DNA of 64,000 bases from assembly GCA_027625915.1 (NCBI GenBank), contig JANTQA010000063.1, forward strand, positions 1,302,001 through 1,366,000. Direction: 5' to 3'. The notes under the pieces were generated by a model, which had not been told where the DNA came from, searched no databases, and saw only the letters and a list, made by a program, of their open reading frames with translations. Positions 1 through 11,148 of the stretch are shown one piece after another. Each line of letters opens with the position of its first letter. Position 1 is the first letter of the stretch. This stretch comes from Anaeramoeba flamelloides (lineage: Eukaryota > Metamonada > Anaeramoebidae). A program made the position numbers and the translations under genes.

Positions 1-287
1 CTAATTATTAAAATAAAATCATTTAATTTATTTTTGAACAAAAAATTTGTTATTTCTAATTTTATTCTAATATAAAAGTCATTTTAAAAAAGTGTTATTA
101 AATTTTTTTTCATATTTCCCCGAAAAAAATCTATTGAATACTATCAACAGTTTTAGAAAATACTTTTGAAAACTTTTTTTTCCCACAATTTATTTTTTAA
201 AAGCACGAAATAAATATGTAGAAATTGTTTAAATATCCGTAGAATACATAATATATTATTATTGGTTGTCTTTTGCAAAAGCTTTAT

Positions 288-1371
288 TTAATTAAAAAAA
301 GCAAAAGCAGAATTTTTCATTTGATATTGTGATTGCATTTGATTTGAAACTGGTTTTCGATTATTGACCTGTTTTTGGCCAAAAGAAGATAATTGTTGAT
401 TTGTATTCGTATTCCAATTCATATTTCGATTAAAAAATTTTCCCATTGAATTCTCACTATAGCTTCGTTTTACTGGAATTTTATTATTTTTTTGGAAATA
501 ATTATTTTGGACATTTCTTTGGTTTCTATTATATGACGTGAATTGCTTAGAATTGAAATTATTTAAATTGTTGTGATTATTGTTGTTGTTTGTTTGTCCA
601 AACATTGACATAATATAATCTTTGTTTAATTCTCCTTTTGTAACTTGTTTATTTATTGAATTATTTTGGTCGAGGCCTATCATAAATAATTCTTCTGTTA
701 TTTGATCAATATCCCGTGTTGAATTGGATCGAGAATTGTTATTGTTATTTTTATTACCTTGATTCATATTAGTATTAAAATCGATTAATTTGTCCGTGTT
801 TTGTGTTTGGTTCTGTTGTTTGTTTTGTTTTTGCTGTTTTTGTATTTGTTGTTGCTGCTGCCTTTTTTGTTGTTGTTGTTGTTGGTTTTTTGAAACCAAC
901 ATTGTTTGTTTATTAAAGGAAACTAAATTATTTTCTTTTAATTTTGATTTATTTGTTTCTTCGGGGATTGAATAAAATGCTTCCATAGTGATTAGTTGGT
1001 TGTCATTTTTCTTCGTTTTGATTTCATTTGGTTCATTTATATCAATTAAATTTTCAAAAGTACCAAATTGACTCTTTTTTTTCAAAAAAAAGAATTGTTA
1101 ACACGAAAGTTTTTAATTTTTAATTTTTTTTGCATAAAAAAATTAAGTTTAAAAAAATAAAATGTAGAGATAATTTAAATATCTTGATTGAAGAGAATTG
1201 TGTTTATGTAAAAAAATGAAAAGAAAAACAAACTTTTTCAATCTGCTTTTGTTTTGATCCACTTAATTTAGGTTCAGAAGTACTTTTTTTAATTCTTTTT
1301 ACATGTCTTCTATTACCCTTAGCTTTATTATCTCTTGAAAATTCTTTATTTCTTGTTTTCGATCTGTTCAT
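288..1371 (-). CDS. Gln/Asn-rich low-complexity protein, two exons (5' end uncertain)
   Basis: No family is recognised. The proposed model joins exon 1 (1371-1235, ending after ...KQKQIEK at a GTTTGT donor, last base about 1234) to exon 2 (about 1073-288), both in phase 0, giving roughly 307 residues. Exon 1 encodes a strongly basic segment (NKAKGNRRHVKRIKK) followed by STSEPKLSG. Exon 2 begins SQFGTFENLIDINEPNE and is dominated by polyglutamine (around plus-strand 795-890) and Asn/Gln-rich sequence to the C-terminus. The open frame before exon 2 has no ATG, so an upstream exon is needed. The ATG at 1371 is the first in-frame ATG of the basic segment, but the open frame runs up to 1473, so a further 5' exon is possible. 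A polyadenylation-like AATAAA overlaps the TAA stop. The prion-like composition suggests a scaffold or RNA-associated role, but this is only a guess. Confidence 0.5.
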
Positions 1372-1500
1372 GTTTCTTGAGTCTAATAAGAATTTAGGAT
1401 CAATTTTATTCGTAAATAAATAAATAAAAAGATAATGTGAAAATTTTAAAATTAAAAGATAAAAAAAAGTCAAAACCTTAAATCAAAAATAATGGTAAAG

Positions 1501-2660
1501 TAAACTATTTTTAAAAATTTTGTCTCACTTTATTTAGTTATTGGAAGTGGTTTTATAGGGATTTATCCCATATTCTTTTCAAAAAAATATTTTCAAATTT
1601 TTAGATAAGAATCATTTTTTCTACTTTTGAAAAATTTTGTTTTGTTTTTACAAATTTTTATTTTTCTTTTCTAATTTCTTTCAAATTTTTCTTTTTCTTT
1701 TCTTTTTTTCTTGATACTTTTTTTTTAAAAAATTTTTATCTTACTTTTTTTTTTTATTTTTTTTTTAAACAAAAGATGGGAAAATTATTAAATTTCAAAT
1801 TTGGTCAAATTTCATTTTTTTCAAAATAGTCAATTCCATTGAAATATATTGGCTGTAGGCATTTAAAACACCCTTTACTGGTAGGTTAAGGTATTTTAGG
1901 GTCGGTTAGAGTATTGTTAGAGTATACCGGGCGGTTTGGATGGTATATTAGAGAATTTTGGCTAGGATTTTGAGAAAAAAAAATAATTAAGAGATCAATT
2001 AGACTTTGGCAACTTGTTTTAAGTGTAAAAAATTTTCCACTTAACTTTTTGTGTCAAAATTGATTTTGGAACAAATTTATGAAAATACTTAGTATTGATG
2101 ATTTCGAGATTTTGAATATTCTACAATTTAAGTAATAAAATACTACCAATCACAAAATAATCTTGTTGATTTTTCCTTCTACAATTATAAAAAACCATTA
2201 AAAAACATCAAACCAATAATAATAATCAAGAAACTCTTCAAAAATATGAAAAAATTCAATTTGACCAAATTTGAAATTTAATAATATACCCCAAAAGATC
2301 ATGTGGAAAAAAAAAAAAGATCTTTGAAAAAACAAATAATCACAAAGAAAATTGAGTTGATGTAATGTCTTTTAAAGTATATATATTTATTATCAAACAA
2401 TTTTTTTGTTAACGTTTTTTTAGTCAAAGCCCAGTAATAAAAAATGCGTAAGGCTTTTGAAAAATTGTGAATCAACTTTTTTTTTCGTTTTTGATTTTTA
2501 TTTTTGTTAAATTTTTAAAATACCAGTCTTTTATGAGTTTATAGAATAATTAAAAAGAGAATTATTAATAAGATTTAATAATTAGTTGTTCTTGAATACT
2601 CAAGAATAATTTTTTTTTAAAATTTATTATTTAAGGAGAGCCAAAATTTTTGAATAGTTA
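1501..2660. repeat. MITE family B, copy 1, split by a nested element
   Basis: The left end (1501, TAAACTATTTTTAAAAATTT) and right end (about 2660) match the two ends of the copies at 16283-16844 and 45666-46277. Internal blocks are shared, such as the segment beginning GATCATGTGGAAAAA and the AGTAATAAAAAATSCGTAA block. The copy is interrupted at 1778-2291 by an element of family C. The terminal inverted repeats start TAAACTATTTTTCAAAAA. No ORF is present. Confidence 0.75.
1778..2291 (+). mobile_element. hAT-like non-autonomous element, family C, nested in family B
   Basis: This is a 514-bp insertion flanked by an exact 8-bp direct repeat, CAAAAGAT, at 1770-1777 and 2292-2299. Its ends are inverted repeats: GGG followed by ATTATTAAATTTCAAATTTG on the left and its complement on the right, about 35 bp in all. 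The uninterrupted family-B copy at 16283-16844 keeps a single AAAAAAGATCATGTGG at this point, which serves as the empty site. An 8-bp target duplication is typical of hAT transposons. No transposase is present. A second, inverted copy lies at 36378-36901. Confidence 0.8.
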
Positions 2661-4788
2661 AATTTGAAAAAAATGTGATCAAAAAAGTTTGTAATATAGC
2701 TCTAAAAATAAGTCAATTGAAGCTTGGTTACTATTTTTGAGATACCTTTGAAAAATATTTTAACGTGTTTTTTTCAAATGACCATAGTAAGATTCGGTTA
2801 AGATCGAGATCGATCTATTCACAGGAAATATTATATTCCTATGATTTGTAAATTTTGGAAATTTTCTGGATCTATGTATTATAACAATTTTGATATAAAA
2901 TCGGATGATTAAAACTATTTTATGCAGTGTCCATTAAAACAGTTTTAATGTTAAAATAGTGCAAAATTATAAGACTTGTAAACAAACATTTTACAGTTTT
3001 TTAAAATTACTGTTTGTTTCAAATTAAAACAATTGAAATTTTGCTCAAGTTCTTTAATCACTATTCATATTTTATATTTTGTAGGAATTGAAATACGATA
3101 TCTTAGCCAACTAAAAATGATTTAAAATGATGAAAATTAAAGGAAAGTAAAAATATTGCAAATTTTAGGATTTGAATGAAAAGATTTATTGATCCGAAAA
3201 CTTTTATGAATTTTTGGACATTTTAAGTCATAAGTTTAAAATTGATATTTTTTTTGTTATTGTGCCTGTTTCTATCTAAATTATTTCCAAGTATGTCGAT
3301 ACACTTTGAAGTAAAATTTATATTGATTGAAAATAATTTATATAGCCCAGACTCAATGAAATTTTGATTTTAGATCCTTTTTAAAGTAAATTTTGGAATT
3401 TGGATTGTAGTCAAAATGGTTTTATCCAAATGATTAAATTTTGTAAAAAAAACCTAAATTTTAAAATTTGAACAAGATCTCTTGTCTCTTGACACAACAG
3501 TCTTTTAAGTCAACAAATATGCTATTCGTCATAAAAAGCAATCTTAACAGACTATAAAATCTGAATATTCGTTAAAGTAGTTTTGAACAAAGCGTGATAC
3601 AGTCAGGATAAAATAATTGTATTAATCCAATATCTTCAAATCTCCGCTACTTCGGAGAATTCGTTTTAGCTGTATAATGTGAATTTTAAAAACCTACATG
3701 ATCCAAAAGCTGTATTACTCAGAGTTTAACTATATTAATAATTACTCTTCTCAAAAAATGGCCAATTCATAATTGGTACCACCCATTAATAGCAAAAGCT
3801 TTTAGTAAAGTTGTAAAAAAGGGTTAACTGTAGTCTGGTGTATGTTTTAGATATAGTTTTGAAAACTTTATTGTAATTCTTTTTTTTTTAAATGATTGCT
3901 AAAAGCAAAATTAAAGAAAATTCTTTACCGTTTTCCAACATTTTTTTCTATAAATCATGAGCGAAGGAAACATGATGGGAGAAATTGAAAATTACTTTTT
4001 TTATTTGTTAATTGGGAAATGGCAATAATTTATTTAGGTTATCTCTTTGTGATTATTTGTTTCAACTACTTTGAATAAAGATTTTTTTTTGGTTTCATTA
4101 AAAAGAAAGTTTGTAAAAAAGTTGATTTACTAACTGTTCTTTGATATGAAATGTGCTGAAAGTTTTTTTAGTAAAACTATTTTGAAAAAAAAATCTTCTT
4201 TGTAGTCAGTTAAAGCCATTATATTAATATTCAAAACGCTTGAATTAGAACCTTCTTTCAATTTCAGTCCTAACACCTGTGTTTGTTATTAGATACAATT
4301 TAAAAGAAAAAACTAATCAAAAGATTTACTCAAGACACGATCGTGAATAAATTTTTCGAAAAAAAAATTAAATATTTGCTAATTTTTCACTTTTTAATAA
4401 ACTTCGCTGAGAATAAACACTATTGTTTAATAAGATATCTTGGATCAAATAATATTTTTAAAAATATTTATCAATTTAAGTTGGAAAATCCAATTTTCCA
4501 GGCTCTATTAATATTTTTTTCAAATTTAATAGTAAAAAATTAGAAAAATTTTTTCCTCACAGTTAAGAGGTTATAATATTATATTTTCAAAAGAATATTT
4601 AATCTGATCAATATCCTTCAAACGGATAATCAATTATTTTAACTATTATGGAATTAGTTTATTGATATAAATTGAAAAAAATATTATTTTTTTGATTTTT
4701 CGTTCGGTTTTTTTTAATTTTTGAAATAAACAGAAAATTTATTTAATTTTCGGTTTATTTCAATAGGTAAAAAAAACCTAGGCACTCT
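2661..4788. other. Gene-free AT-rich stretch
   Basis: I see no supported gene, RNA or repeat here. There are small palindromes, for example CATTAAAACAGTTTTAATG near 2931, and a short hairpin TCTCCG...CGGAGA near 3642. Neither has further support as a structured RNA. The 66-codon plus-strand ORF at 4343 has no recognisable content. Confidence 0.4.
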
Positions 4789-5121
4789 ACGGACACTTAC
4801 AATAATTATCATCAGTTATTTTTTTTTTTCCGTATTTGAGTTTTTTTAGATTATGCGGGTATTTTCAAAACGATTAATTATTATCTATTTAAAAAAATAT
4901 CCTAAAGTTGAATTTAAAGATAATTCATTGCCCCATTTTATTTAAAAATTTTAAACCCGAAATAAACCTTTTTTTCTACGACTAAAGACTTTTAAAAATC
5001 GTGGTACTATTAACAAAAATAAATACAACAATCTCAAGTTTTTTAAGGACTGGAATGTTGGTTATATTGTGAATAAACTTTATTAACAGGACAAAAACTT
5101 TGAAAGGTTAATTCAAAATTA
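4789..5121 (+). repeat. Dispersed repeat J, copy 1
   Basis: About 330 bp resembles 25335-25690 in order and orientation. Shared blocks include AATTATCATCAG / AATTGTCATCAG, the ATTTTCAAAAC...ATTA block, AACAAAAATAAATACAA / AACAACAATAAATACAA and TTGTGAATAAA. The copies are diverged. The repeat lies directly before a family-K element, so the two may form a composite. Confidence 0.5.
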
Positions 5122-5714
5122 TATAAGCTATTTTCAATAAAGTGGGGCAAAATTATTTTAAAATATATCTTTTAAACTAATCTTCAAAAAAGTATTTAAA
5201 CATCCAAAATCATTAACCACCATTAATAAATTCTTGATAATAATTCAATTTGTTTCTTAGTATTTTATTACAAAAATAAAATTTATTAAATTATCTGATC
5301 GCGATTTTATCTGATATTTTTTAGGAGTGAAATTAGGTATTCAATATTTTCTTTTTGATTGAAAAAAACGTTTTCATAACTTGTTTATCCTCAACAAATT
5401 TTCAAATAGAATTGAAAACAAATAACTGTATTTTATTGTAGAAAAAATAATCTGTACCCTTTCCATATTTCCATTTTTTATTAAAATTGGTCGTATATTG
5501 TTTTCACCAAAATGAGTGCTTTTTTTTTTTTTTCATTTTTTGGAAATATTTCATCCAACATATTTTGAAATAAATACCTTAATCATTTATTCAGTCTGTA
5601 TTAATATTAAACTTATTTTGGTAATGTCAATTAATGAAATCTTTCACTAACAAAGATGGTATTTTATGAAATGTAATAAAAAATGCCCCACTTTTTTGGA
5701 AATACCTTATAATA
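5122..5714. repeat. MITE family K, copy 1
   Basis: The ends are inverted: TATAAGCTATTTTC...AAAGTGGGGC on the left and the complement of TATAAGGTATTTCC...AAAGTGGGGC on the right, at a length of about 590 bp. The copy at 30287-30886 has the same ends and similar internal order (CTCAA..GTATGATC, a poly-T tract, then CATTTTTTGGA). No coding capacity is seen. Confidence 0.6.
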
Positions 5715-5973
5715 GTTTTGTCGAACTTGAAATTTTCAATTTTTTCATACAAGAGTAATGCAAAACTTTGAAAAAAATCGTTCATTTGTTGCATTTTGTA
5801 TTTATGGTAAACTGAAGAAAAAAAAGTGATTGTTAAATACCTTTTTGTATTGAAGATCAAAGTAGCTTCTTTTTGGTGTGTTATTTTTTAAATTTGAAGC
5901 TTTTCAACACATTTATGATAAAGACAAAATAAAACAGTTTTTGAAAAATTTTAAAAACAAAAAAAAAATCAAA

Positions 5974-6677
5974 TCACAAACGCCTTGGTGATTTCACATG
6001 TTTGCTCTTCGTTTTTTGTTTCTGGGTCGTTTTTTCAGTGTTTTTTGCATGTTGTTTTGGCTGTTTACTAAAATATCGTCTGTGCTGATACTTATCTTTA
6101 ATGAATTGTTCAATAGCAAATTTGTTTGAAGATTTGGGCTTGACAAACCCTTGTGGAAGCTTACCCTCCCAATAGCTATTTCCAATTTCGTTACCAACCT
6201 CGCTCATTGTTTTGACTTGTTTAATTGTCCACGAGTCGAGGGTTGTGCTCCTCACCTGTGTAATATGAGTACCGATCGATCTATGGACACCAGCGCAATT
6301 AATACAAATAAATAACCCTAAATTTACAGAAGCCCACGTTGGTCCTAAAGTGTTTTTGGAGTAAATAAATCAAATTAATGTGTTAAAAAAAAAATCATTG
6401 ATTAGCTAAAAGAGGATTCATAAAAAATATTCTGTTTTTCAAAAAGAAGAGAAGAACGAAAATAGCAAATTTTGCAAAAATAGTCAGTGTATATTGTTGA
6501 AGTCAGGGTGTGATTTTAAATCTGATTTAAACAAGAAAGTTTTTACAAATGAAAAGAAAAAAGAAAAGGAATTATACCAGCACAACCACAGTCTGCACAA
6601 AATTGGTTAGGTGGAATTTGAAGGTTGTTTTTTAAAATTTTCATATGTTTTCCTTGCGAAAGCTTTTTGTTAGACAT
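5974..6677 (-). CDS. Arf GTPase-activating protein (ArfGAP zinc-finger domain)
   Basis: Predicted to stimulate GTP hydrolysis on Arf-family GTPases in membrane traffic. Two exons: 6677-6578 and 6344-5974. The 233-bp intron has a GTATAA donor and a CACTTTAG acceptor, with the phase-1 split codon giving Gly. The product is 156 aa, starts MSNKKLSQGK and ends at a TGA stop. Residues 27-49 form the C-x2-C-x16-C-x2-C zinc finger: CADC, then PTWASVNLG, then CINC. The catalytic arginine region GVHRSIGTHITQVRS follows, then TTLDSW and the GN...YWEGKLP motif. All are hallmarks of the family. After the domain (to about residue 125) comes a short Lys/Gln-rich tail of roughly 30 residues. Most ArfGAPs are longer, so this is a minimal single-domain form, like the stand-alone SMAP/Age2-type N-termini. 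Upstream of the ATG is AT-rich DNA. Confidence 0.93.
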
Positions 6678-8183
6678 TTGAATGAGTTATTATTTTTGTT
6701 TTTTCAATAATAAAAAAAAGTTTAAAAGTGATGGTTGTAAAATGAAAATAATGATTTTTTCGTTGAAAACGATTCAAGATTTTTTTCTCTGTATTTATCT
6801 AATTTTATTGGAAATTGATTTTTTACCAAGTATATATCATTTAATTGTTATTTTTTGAGTTCTCAACTTTTGAAATTGGATTAGTTATCAAATAATTTTA
6901 ATTCTTTGAGTCTAAAATTTGTTTTTAATCTTGACATTCTTGTAATTTTGCAAGTTTGACAATGATCACAAAAACCTTCTACAAAAGTTTTCTATTGTTC
7001 TGATTTTTAAAAACCTTAAATAAAAGACTTTCTGATTTGAAATCTCAGTGTAAATGTTTAAAAATGTGAACAGAGTGATGTTATGTTTCAAGTGTGTCAA
7101 TTGACCTTTTAAAGTCTGTTTTTTTAGTGAAAGATGGAAAAGTTGATATATAAAATTTCCATTTTTCCCACCTTTTAGTGTGAAAATTAAAGTCATAAAT
7201 ATTCTAAATTTAAACACACTAAACAAGAAGTAATTACAAAAACAAATTTAAAATTTTTCAGTGTTGAGTAATTTTGAACAAATAAATACAGAGAAATAAA
7301 ATACCCTTACCAAAAGTGCAAATACCAGTGTTTCCAATAAAAAATAGAATTTTTTTTTTATGATGTCCCAAATATCATCCAAATCAAGTTTCCAATAATA
7401 CCCCTAATTATAAATCAAATTTGAAGTTTAACCCATTGACTTTTTGAGACAATTTTAGCGATGAATAGAATTTGTTCATATATTTATTTCAATATTTTTT
7501 TTTATATTTTTTTAATTTTATTGTTTTTATGTGTAAAAAATCAATATATTAATTCTATTTTTTGAAAACTTTTTCTAATGGTTTTTAAATTTGAGATTAT
7601 AAAAAATTTTCACTTCATTTTCAAGATTTTTCTTTATATTAAATAGTTACAAATTACAATCTACTTCTTTGAAAACTCTAAAGACATGACAATAAGAAAA
7701 AATAGTAACAAAATTGAAAAGTACCTTGAAATTTTTTCCCATTGAGAATTCAAGGACCAGTATTTGATTCTTCAATTTTTGAAATTCTTTTTGAATAATA
7801 AAACTGAAAGAAATTAGTATCAAGTTTACTTATTGTCTATTATCTCTTTCTATGATACTTTAATTGCTTCTTTCTAGGTAAAAAGAAACACAAATTTTAT
7901 TTTGAAACAAGGTTGAAACATTCCGAGGTGGGATAGTTAAACAACCGTAATTTTCAAAATAGGATTTGATCAATAAAATTCTGAAATCTAATTCTTTTTT
8001 TAGAAGACCCACATTGCAGATTTATGAAAATTAAAATAGTAACTTTGAAGAATTTTGTCGTCTTAATTAAAAAATTACTTTATTTCAAGGTTTTGATCTA
8101 ATAAATTTTCAATTCATTTAGATCAAACAAATTTATGGGAGATTTTGTGTGGAAAAAAAGATAAAACTAACTTTAATTTTAAG
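6678..8183. other. Gene-free spacer with a fragment related to MITE family E
   Basis: No gene is seen between the ArfGAP start and the MEMO1 stop. Sequence from about 7600 to 7765 resembles family E: TTTTCACTTCATTTTCAA, ACAAATTACAATCTACTTCTTTGAAAA (with a short mismatch), TTTTTTCCCATT and GAATTCAA, as in 52718-52894 and 56315-56481. The ends are less well conserved, so this copy is old or partial. Confidence 0.45.
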
Positions 8184-8299
8184 AAGAAAAAAAAAAGAAA
8201 AAGAAAAAAGAAAAAAGAAAAAGAAAAAAAAAAGGAAAAGAAAAGGAAAAAGAAATAAAGGAAGAAGAAAAAAAGAAAAAGAAAAAGAACAGAAAAAAA
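8184..8299. repeat. Homopurine tract just after the MEMO1 gene
   Basis: About 115 bp consist almost only of A and G on the plus strand, in units such as GAAAAA and GGAAAA with a few interruptions. It starts within 15 bp of the stop codon of the minus-strand gene, so the 3' end of the transcript would be a U/C-only tract. It has partial mirror symmetry. Confidence 0.8.
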
Positions 8300-8312
8300 A
8301 TTCAAATATATA

Positions 8313-9218
8313 TTAATTTTCTTCATTTTTTTGAAATATTCCAGCAGCATAACTAACAGACATGTCATTTTTGTCTTCGACTTTATTTGATTGTTCATAG
8401 TGGACAAATTTCAAGGAAAATTTTTCTTTGTCTACACTGCGCATAAATAACAAGAGGGGGACTGATCCACAGATCGTGTTTTCGTATTTCTCCAAATACT
8501 TTGTGAAAAGATTAGGTTGCAAAGTTTCGATTGCATCCATCCCAAGGCGATCAATTTTTTCGATTGATTTCCAAATTGGGCTGACACCTTTTATTGTTTT
8601 TTGATAATCAAAATTGGATCCCCAATGGCAAAAGTCTGTTGAGATGATGAAAAAATTATGGGGATCTAAGAAGTATTCTTGTAAAATTTGCGAAACAGAC
8701 TTTTGTGATTTGCTTGATAGCTGCCCAACCATGATCGGCACAATTTGGATTTCTGATGCCTCAAGAATATAAGTCAAAAATGGTAATTGCAATTCCAGGC
8801 TATGTTCATTCGAGTCGGTGTTTGATCCCATTTTATTAAAGATCTTGGGTGCTTTTTTCATCAACTCTTTATTCGTTTTGGTATCAACTTGTACATCTCC
8901 AAAGGGAGTCTCCCAACTTGAATGGCCCGTAAGTAAGCATTTCGTGGTATAGCTTTGATGTGAAGGGCCCAGAATAAATACTCGTTTGATTTGCTGTCCT
9001 TGTTTGTTTCTTCTAGCCAAGTTGTCACGAACCGGCAACCATGAATAAGCCATAGTAGGCCCTGAATACACCAAACCTGCATGTGGGCAAATAATCCCTT
9101 GTGTGTAATGGTGAATAGTGTGTGAAGTAGCGTTTTTGAGATACCTCTCAATGGATTTTTTAAGTGAATTTCCTGTTGGGTACCAAGTACCCGCAAAATG
9201 TGTTCTCCTGATGCTCAT
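8313..9218 (-). CDS. MEMO1: MEMO1-family protein (mediator of ErbB2-driven motility / AMMECR1-associated fold)
   Basis: A single-exon gene of 301 aa, close to the 297 aa of human MEMO1. Family motifs run in order: HFAGTWYP near residue 7, ICPHAGLVYSG (His46), FILGPSH (His87), DSNEHSLELQLPF (138-149), FFIISTDFCHWG (Asp195, His198), IEKIDRLGMDAIETL, KYENTICG (Cys250) and the C-terminal SVSYAAG. His46, His87 and Cys250 line up with the metal-binding His49, His81 and Cys244 of human MEMO1. The fold is related to LigB-type dioxygenases. The eukaryotic protein has been linked to cell motility and to handling of copper or iron, and its role in this organism is not shown. The ATG at 9218 fits the family N-terminus. 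No intron is needed, unlike most genes here. The homopurine tract follows the stop. Confidence 0.95.
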   Translation of the reverse strand: MSIRRTHFAGTWYPTGNSLKKSIERYLKNATSHTIHHYTQGIICPHAGLVYSGPTMAYSWLPVRDNLARRNKQGQQIKRVFILGPSHQSYTTKCLLTGHSSWETPFGDVQVDTKTNKELMKKAPKIFNKMGSNTDSNEHSLELQLPFLTYILEASEIQIVPIMVGQLSSKSQKSVSQILQEYFLDPHNFFIISTDFCHWGSNFDYQKTIKGVSPIWKSIEKIDRLGMDAIETLQPNLFTKYLEKYENTICGSVPLLLFMRSVDKEKFSLKFVHYEQSNKVEDKNDMSVSYAAGIFQKNEEN

Positions 9219-10602
9219 ATTCGTTGAACAGTAAATTTCAAAGTTTAAATTTTAAATCCAAGTAAAAAAATCAAAAAATGAAATTTTTGAATAATTGCTT
9301 AATATTTGATAGTCTTTTATTTTTCTTTATTCTAGGATCTGATATCTTTTTGAACAATTAGTGAACAATTTAAAGAACATCAATACTTTGAGAAAAAGTC
9401 TTTCGTTTTCAGAAGATTTACTATTTTAAGGACAGTACGTTATACATAAATTCTTTGAATAATGTAAAAGTATTATCTTTTATTTTAGTTAAGGTGAAGA
9501 ACATCAAATAGGAACCGATTAAAATAAATTACAATTTCTTAATAATCTACTTTATCAATTTTTTATTTTATGTTCAACACCTATCCAAAACTGAGGTGTT
9601 AATATTTTCAATTTTTTATTTCCTACTAACCTTTTCCAAAGACAAGAAAAATTTTATGGTACATATCCGATTGGAAATTTTTTTTGTTAACAAAAAATTG
9701 GAGGTTTTTATTATCAAAAAATCACTTTTTATATAAAAAATCTAAATGGTAGAAACAGTAAGTCAAAAATCAAAAATAATTATCAGAAATAAAAAAACAA
9801 CACAATCCGAAACATTTTGATTCTTTCATTATTTTTTTGACTTTGCTATTAAAATAACCTCATGTTTTTTTTTTTTTGACTAATAACCTTTATCTACTAG
9901 AAATAACTTGAAAAGTTACTGGGTTTTAGAAAAAAGTACAAATTTAGAAAAAAAACCAAAAATTATTACTTCAATTGTTACCAATATGTGGTTTCAATAC
10001 TCAGGAACTGAACAGCAAAAATTTAGAGTCCTGTTGATTTATGAGAAAAGAAGTAACTTTTATCAAGTTGGAAGTTTTGTTACTGAATAATCGACTTAAA
10101 TTAACAATTAATATCATAAATTCATTCTTAAGTTTACTTCAAACGCTTGGTAACTGAGATATTAGATTTAAAGAAAAATTAAAATAAAAAAAATCCAAAT
10201 TTCATCATTTTTACAAAAATTATTTCTTTTAATATCTTAATTAAAAAATAATTTTTATCTTTACTAGAAGGAAATTTAGTGTTTATGGGATATCTATAGA
10301 ATTAATTTATAGAGTTCATCAAGAAAGAATGATGAATTTCACATTAGAATTCAAATATCCATTTTTTTTTTTAGATAAAAAGAAAAAACAATTACCCAAT
10401 CTTTAGCAAAGTTAAGATAATTAAATATATCATAGTTGTTTAAAATACTTTGAAATCTAATACCCTAGTAGTGTATTGTCCATTCAGATATTACCTTCAT
10501 GAAAAAAGTGTAACAGATTTTTTATTTCAAATCTTACTCAAAAATGAAAATTAAGACAAATCAATAAATAAAAGGAAAAATTACTTATTAAATAATCAAA
10601 TA
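9219..10602. other. Gene-free AT-rich stretch
   Basis: Upstream region of the MEMO1 gene. No gene or clear repeat is recognised. The 60-codon plus-strand ORF at 9908 has no recognisable domain. Confidence 0.4.
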
Positions 10603-11141
10603 TAAACCCCAATTCAAAATTTTTAACACACCAAAATTCGATTTGTGAAAAAAAAATCTTATTTAATCAATTCAAGAAGATTTACCAAATTATAACCATT
10701 CACAAATTGAAATGTTAACACTTTTTTATAAATTACTCTACTCATAAAACAATAAATAAATAATTATCAATACAAATAAATCATGGGTGTGTTAAAAATT
10801 TTGGAGAGAGCAAAACAAAAAAATGCATTAGTAAATTTGTTTAAATTCTATTAGGAATATTGATCGATCAAAGGTTAGATACTACCAACTAATTTTATTT
10901 GAGTTCTTCTATTTGGTACAACTTGACTTTAATCATAATATCAATGGTTGAAAAAAAATTTTGATCCAACAAAACAAATTACGTAATTCAAACAATGAAA
11001 TGAAAACAAGAAAAACTAAAAGATGAAAAAATGATTTTCATATTTTACAAAAATCAAAATTATCTCCAATTTCAATGAAAATGTATTATTGTGATTGTTT
11101 GGAACGTTTTAGCTGTGTGGAAAATTTTGAATTTTAGTTTA
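10603..11141 (+). mobile_element. MITE family A, copy 1 (complete)
   Basis: 539 bp with imperfect inverted ends: TAAACCCCAATTCAAAATTT on the left and ...AAAATTTTGAATTTTAGTTTA on the right. It is nearly identical, in opposite orientation, to 39322-39862 (541 bp). An inner inverted pair, AAAATTTTTAACACACC near 10617 and GGTGTGTTAAAAATTTT near 10786, marks a 190-bp sub-element inside it. TA at both tips fits a Tc1/mariner-type target site. No transposase is present. Confidence 0.85.
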
Positions 11142-11148
11142 CTATATT

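Noticed and set aside
3635-3665. Short GC-containing hairpin TCTCCG...CGGAGA as a candidate structured RNA
   Set aside because: Only a 6-bp stem, with no surrounding structure or relatives in the window.
8123-8407. Minus-strand ORF with long Phe/Leu runs overlapping the end of MEMO1
   Set aside because: It is an off-frame reading of the homopurine tract.
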